NCBI GenBank assembly: GCA_004151065.3
Contig: NWUY0300032515.1
Span: 35,184 to 45,987, forward strand
Direction: 5' to 3'
Source: Larix sibirica
Taxonomy: Eukaryota; Streptophyta; Pinopsida; Pinales; Pinaceae
DNA length: 10,804 nucleotides
The position numbers and the translations under genes were made by a program. Shown one piece after another: positions 8,446 to 10,804 of this stretch. Under the pieces are notes generated by a model. The model did not search any database, was not told where the DNA came from, and saw only the letters and a program-made list of their open reading frames with translations. How positions within the stretch are numbered: position 1 is the first letter of the stretch; each line of letters opens with the position of its first letter.

Positions 8446-9005
8446 TGGGTATCTACAAAATCCATTTATAATTTTGTGTAGTAATTAAGAAACCTGGAAC
8501 TATTCTACTTCTTCCTGGTGTTCTGTGGTAGTGCATGGGAAGGCGTGTTCTTTTAAGGATTATATCACAATCTGAATTTAAAGCAATAAATATTTACGCT
8601 GATTTGGCATACAATGCATGCAAGTACGTATGCATTAAAGGAGCCTAGGGCAGGGGGCGGCTCCTCATAGGCTCGTGACAAACTACGAAGCCTCGAGAGG
8701 AACCGTATCCTTAAAAAAATGCAAAATGCTTTTGGCGTAATGAAAACAATCGTGATAATAATTAGTTGCAATGAGTTTAATATGTTTTCACTATTAATTT
8801 AAATTTATGTAAACAAAATTAATTTGAACCTTTTATTAATAAAATAATGAAAAAAAAGTAGCTTTATTATATAAAAAAAGGTTACTTTTCATTGCCTCAT
8901 AGCCTAAATGCCTGAGAGTCAAGAAGCCAAAGTGCATATCCATTATCTGAAGACCAAAACCTCAGTTCAATGTTCCAAAATTTCATATTATCAGTTTATA
9001 CGACA

Positions 9006-9179
9006 TCAAACAAAATGATCATTGCTACAAACCATCTCGAAACAATTCCACTTCAAACAAACTATCACACATTCTGGAATCAAGATTGATATTCTGTCAA
9101 CGGTCTGTTTCATGTTGTTCTCTGTCAAAACAATATGGAAACGAGCCCACATCTCACCTAGGTTTGGATCCTCTATAAC
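9006..9179 (-). pseudogene. Unidentified protein-like open stretch, 57 codons
   Basis: Between stops at 9182-9180 and 9008-9006 the minus strand reads 57 codons of ordinary-looking composition, including EDPNLGEMWARFHIVL and TVDRISILIPECV. A different frame just upstream (about 9276-9170) reads LARAIEAILPL and GRRYAEIGYRGSKP and ends in a possible GT donor (AG|GTGAG). There is no start codon at the head of either, and I do not recognise the family. It may be an exon or a gene fragment, or only chance openness. A plus-strand frame of 69 codons overlaps it and looks less protein-like. Confidence 0.25.
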
Positions 9180-9201
9180 CTATCTCTGCATATCGTCTAC
9201 C

Positions 9202-9222
9202 TATCAGCATATAATGCTGATA
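9202..9222. repeat. 21-bp perfect inverted repeat
   Basis: TATCAGCAT, a three-base ATA spacer and ATGCTGATA form a perfect 9-bp-arm palindrome. It has no obvious partner or role. Confidence 0.8.
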
Positions 9223-9333
9223 ATATATTAGGGGAAGAATCGCTTCAATTGCCCTTGCTAAATGCCACACATCATTTTAGAAAACAAACAGTCTGATAGA
9301 ACGTTTTATAATGCCTGTAGCATCAGATCGTAA

Positions 9334-9571
9334 TACAATTAATTGAAATTGACAAAACAATTTATACATCTTAGTGACAACATAGTTGTGTTTAACTATG
9401 CCTGCGTTAACAACTCCATTTACAATCAAAAGATATATCAATTGTATCTATACAATTAATTAATATTTACAAAAAATTTATAAATCTTAGTAACAACATA
9501 GTTGTATTTAGCTAACACTTACGATATCAATTCCATTTACATTCAAAAAATATATATCAATTGTATCAATA
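9334..9571. repeat. 117-bp diverged tandem pair
   Basis: Units begin at 9334 and 9451, both with TACAATTAATT. They share TTAGT-ACAACATAGTTGT, TCCATTTACA-TCAAAA and ATATATCAATTGTATC-ATA, with roughly one base in five different. The pair lies just beyond the 3' end of the LINE coding remnant and may belong to its tail or to the target DNA. Confidence 0.8.
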
Positions 9572-9699
9572 TAACTCATTTATATCAAATGAAGACCATA
9601 ATTCCACTAAAAATTTCCAAAAGAGTCATGGAAAGGAAGATGAAAGTACTTTGAGGAACCCCAGCCTCCTCATCTTTCCATTTTGCATGCTTGTTCTTG

Positions 9700-10090
9700 T
9701 TTTTTCCAAAGAGTCTTGCTTAAGAATTTATTTCTTTGTAGACATGTTTGAAAGAAACCTCCTCTAGATAGTCCTTTAGACTCCTGGTCTCCTTCAACAA
9801 AACTCCAGCATGATGGAATGGCATCATATCTCTCCCCTCGTCCAATTGATGACTATATGTGAATCCCCGAAAACCTGAAGGTGTTTAATGCCTTTCTCCA
9901 CTTCCAACATCAACAGTAGCCTAAGAGCCCGAAATTTAGTGAAATTATGGGTACCTTGTCCCAAACCCACACTAAACTAAACTTTAGTTTGTGGTTCTCT
10001 ACCATATAAAGTGGTTCTCTATCATATAAAGAATTCCACTAACTCCACACATCCTGTTCTCATCATAAGATGCCCCATCAAAATACCTCC
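9700..10090 (-). pseudogene. RNase H domain remnant of the LINE
   Basis: RYFDGAS supplies the first catalytic Asp (codon 10079-10077) and VFGDSH the second conserved Asp (codon 9865-9863). Where RNase H family members of this type have Glu before FRAL, codon 9937-9935 reads Lys (NFTKFRAL). The final Asp lies in a frame reached by a one-base shift near 9719 (QDSLEK). Short tandem duplications of 20 bp (9991-10030) and 5 bp (9972-9981) break the frame between the first Asp and the second half. Confidence 0.75.
9991..10030 (-). repeat. 20-bp tandem duplication inside the LINE RNase H region
   Basis: GTGGTTCTCTACCATATAAA (9991-10010) is followed by the same sequence with one change (10011-10030). 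It adds a frameshift and lies within the RNase H coding remnant. Confidence 0.92.
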
Positions 10091-10238
10091 AAAGGACTGA
10101 AAGGTTAAATGCCTGTGCATGTACCAACCTCTCCTTTACAACCTTAATGCTTTGGGGAAACTCTTTAGATTGCTAAGATTTCAAAATCACAGTGGAAGGA
10201 GGGTATTTGTCTATCTTCAAAGAGGTTATCATCCCTGG

Positions 10239-10496
10239 CTAGCCATATTTTCCAACAAACAATAAAGGTAGAGCTCTGTAGACACTAAGGGAAACACTAG
10301 AGCACCAAAAAATAAGACATTCTTCTGCAGACATTCCTATCCATTGATTGCTTAAACCGATTTCTTTTTCTAAATCCTTCCATACCTGTTTCAAATAAAT
10401 GCAATCTAAAGCCAAATGGAATTTTGTTTCCTCTTCTAATTTGCACAAGCAACACCTTCCTTGACCTGAATAGTTCCTACATTGAAGAATGTCCTA
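10239..10496 (-). pseudogene. Zinc-knuckle (zf-RVT) remnant of the LINE
   Basis: After a TAG stop at 10496-10494, standing where Trp is usual, the frame reads GRCCLCKLEEETKFHLALDC, the C-C-H-C pattern of zf-RVT. It ends at a stop (10241-10239) after a frameshift, and the continuation WLAR is found in the next frame from 10254. Confidence 0.8.
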
Positions 10497-10590
10497 CGTT
10501 AATGCTTTATTAGAAAGTAAACACCACATAAAAAAAATTGATTTTGATGGACACTGAAATTTCCAAAGAGTCTTCCACCACCATACAGGG

Positions 10591-10640
10591 TCCTCATGTA
10601 TCTCACCATGAGAAGTCCTCATGTATCTCACCGTGAGAAG
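10591..10640 (-). repeat. 25-bp tandem duplication inside the LINE
   Basis: Units 10591-10615 and 10616-10640 differ at one base. Since 25 is not divisible by three, the duplication shifts the LINE reading frame just upstream of the WWWKTLWKF motif. Confidence 0.92.
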
Positions 10641-10804
10641 AACTCCATATAACCTTCCTTGGAAGAATAGACCCCTGAAAAAGAAAGTATCCAAACTAAA
10701 CTATCGTCCTTGTTAAATAGTTGGATATTAATGGTTTGCCCATGTTCTAACTATTTATATAAAAAAAAATTTATAATTCATTATCAACCTTCCTAGAAAG
10801 ATTT

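Larger units (their letters stand above)
8446..9640. other. Mostly non-coding stretch between LRR relic and LINE
   Basis: It holds a GC-rich block with short inverted repeats at 8640-8700, AT-rich sequence at 8770-8880, an unidentified minus-strand open stretch at 9006-9179, a 21-bp palindrome at 9202-9222 and a 117-bp tandem pair at 9334-9571. No recognised gene lies in it. Confidence 0.5.
9640..10804 (-). mobile_element. Decayed LINE (non-LTR retrotransposon), C-terminal part, running off the window
   Basis: Minus-strand frames give, in order, the end of a plant L1-type LINE ORF2. First comes the zf-RVT region with WWWKTLWKFQCPSK and FFMWCLLSNKALT, then a zinc-knuckle (Cys-Cys-Leu-Cys at 10454-10443, His at 10418, Cys at 10403). 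A segment with WLARDDNLFED follows near 10254-10210. Last is an RNase H domain with RYFDGAS (about 10088-10068) and VFGDSHIVINWTRGE (about 9874-9830). In a live element this protein copies RNA into DNA at a nicked target site. Stops (10496-10494, 10167-10165) and several frameshifts show it is dead. The reverse transcriptase core lies beyond the right edge. No poly(A) tail is clear, so the 3' end is approximate. Confidence 0.85.

Noticed and set aside
9381-9400. Hairpin CATAGTT / AACTATG
   Set aside because: A 7-bp stem is expected by chance in sequence of this composition; no T tract or other context suggests a terminator.
1-10804. tRNA, rRNA, CRISPR array, prokaryotic operon or phage features
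   Set aside because: None was seen; spliced exons and a LINE show a eukaryotic nuclear sequence.

Overview
The window looks like nuclear DNA of a seed plant. It is AT-rich, and it carries a spliced gene with GT/AG introns whose exons read as the C-terminal part of plant pinin. It also holds a LINE with a zinc-knuckle and RNase H tail of the plant L1 type, plus scraps of SET-domain and leucine-rich-repeat genes. The mix of long non-coding stretches, decayed gene fragments and old retroelements suits a large genome such as a conifer or other gymnosperm. That placement is an inference, not something the sequence proves.

Layout. Positions 1-1167 are non-coding, with three old tandem-repeat patches. 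Positions 1168-3393 and 3395-5615 are two nearly identical 2.2 kb units in direct orientation, separated by one ambiguous base (N at 3394). Each unit holds the same four minus-strand exons of a pinin-like gene, joined by three introns (about 131, 808 and 146 bp) and ending in a stop codon. The N-terminal exons are in neither unit, nor could I find them in the 5.6 kb upstream. Positions 5616-6570 are non-coding with a faint tRNA-like (SINE-type) relic near 5900-5957. Positions 6572-7040 hold a broken SET/post-SET pseudogene on the minus strand with an in-frame 96-bp tandem duplication. Positions 7214-8130 are non-coding with an AT microsatellite. Positions 8134-8445 are a relic of LRR coding sequence on the plus strand. 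Positions 8446-9640 are mostly non-coding, with one unidentified open stretch and a 117-bp tandem pair. From about 9640 to the right edge lies the C-terminal part of a decayed LINE on the minus strand.

Only the pinin-like exons look functional. In plants and animals pinin is a nuclear splicing factor, and nothing else here belongs to a shared pathway. No operon-like arrangement, CRISPR array or intact mobile element was seen. The most important observation concerns the sequence itself. The two 2.2 kb units relate to each other as the end of one contig and the start of the next, with an N exactly at the joint, so the tandem duplication may well be an assembly artefact rather than biology.
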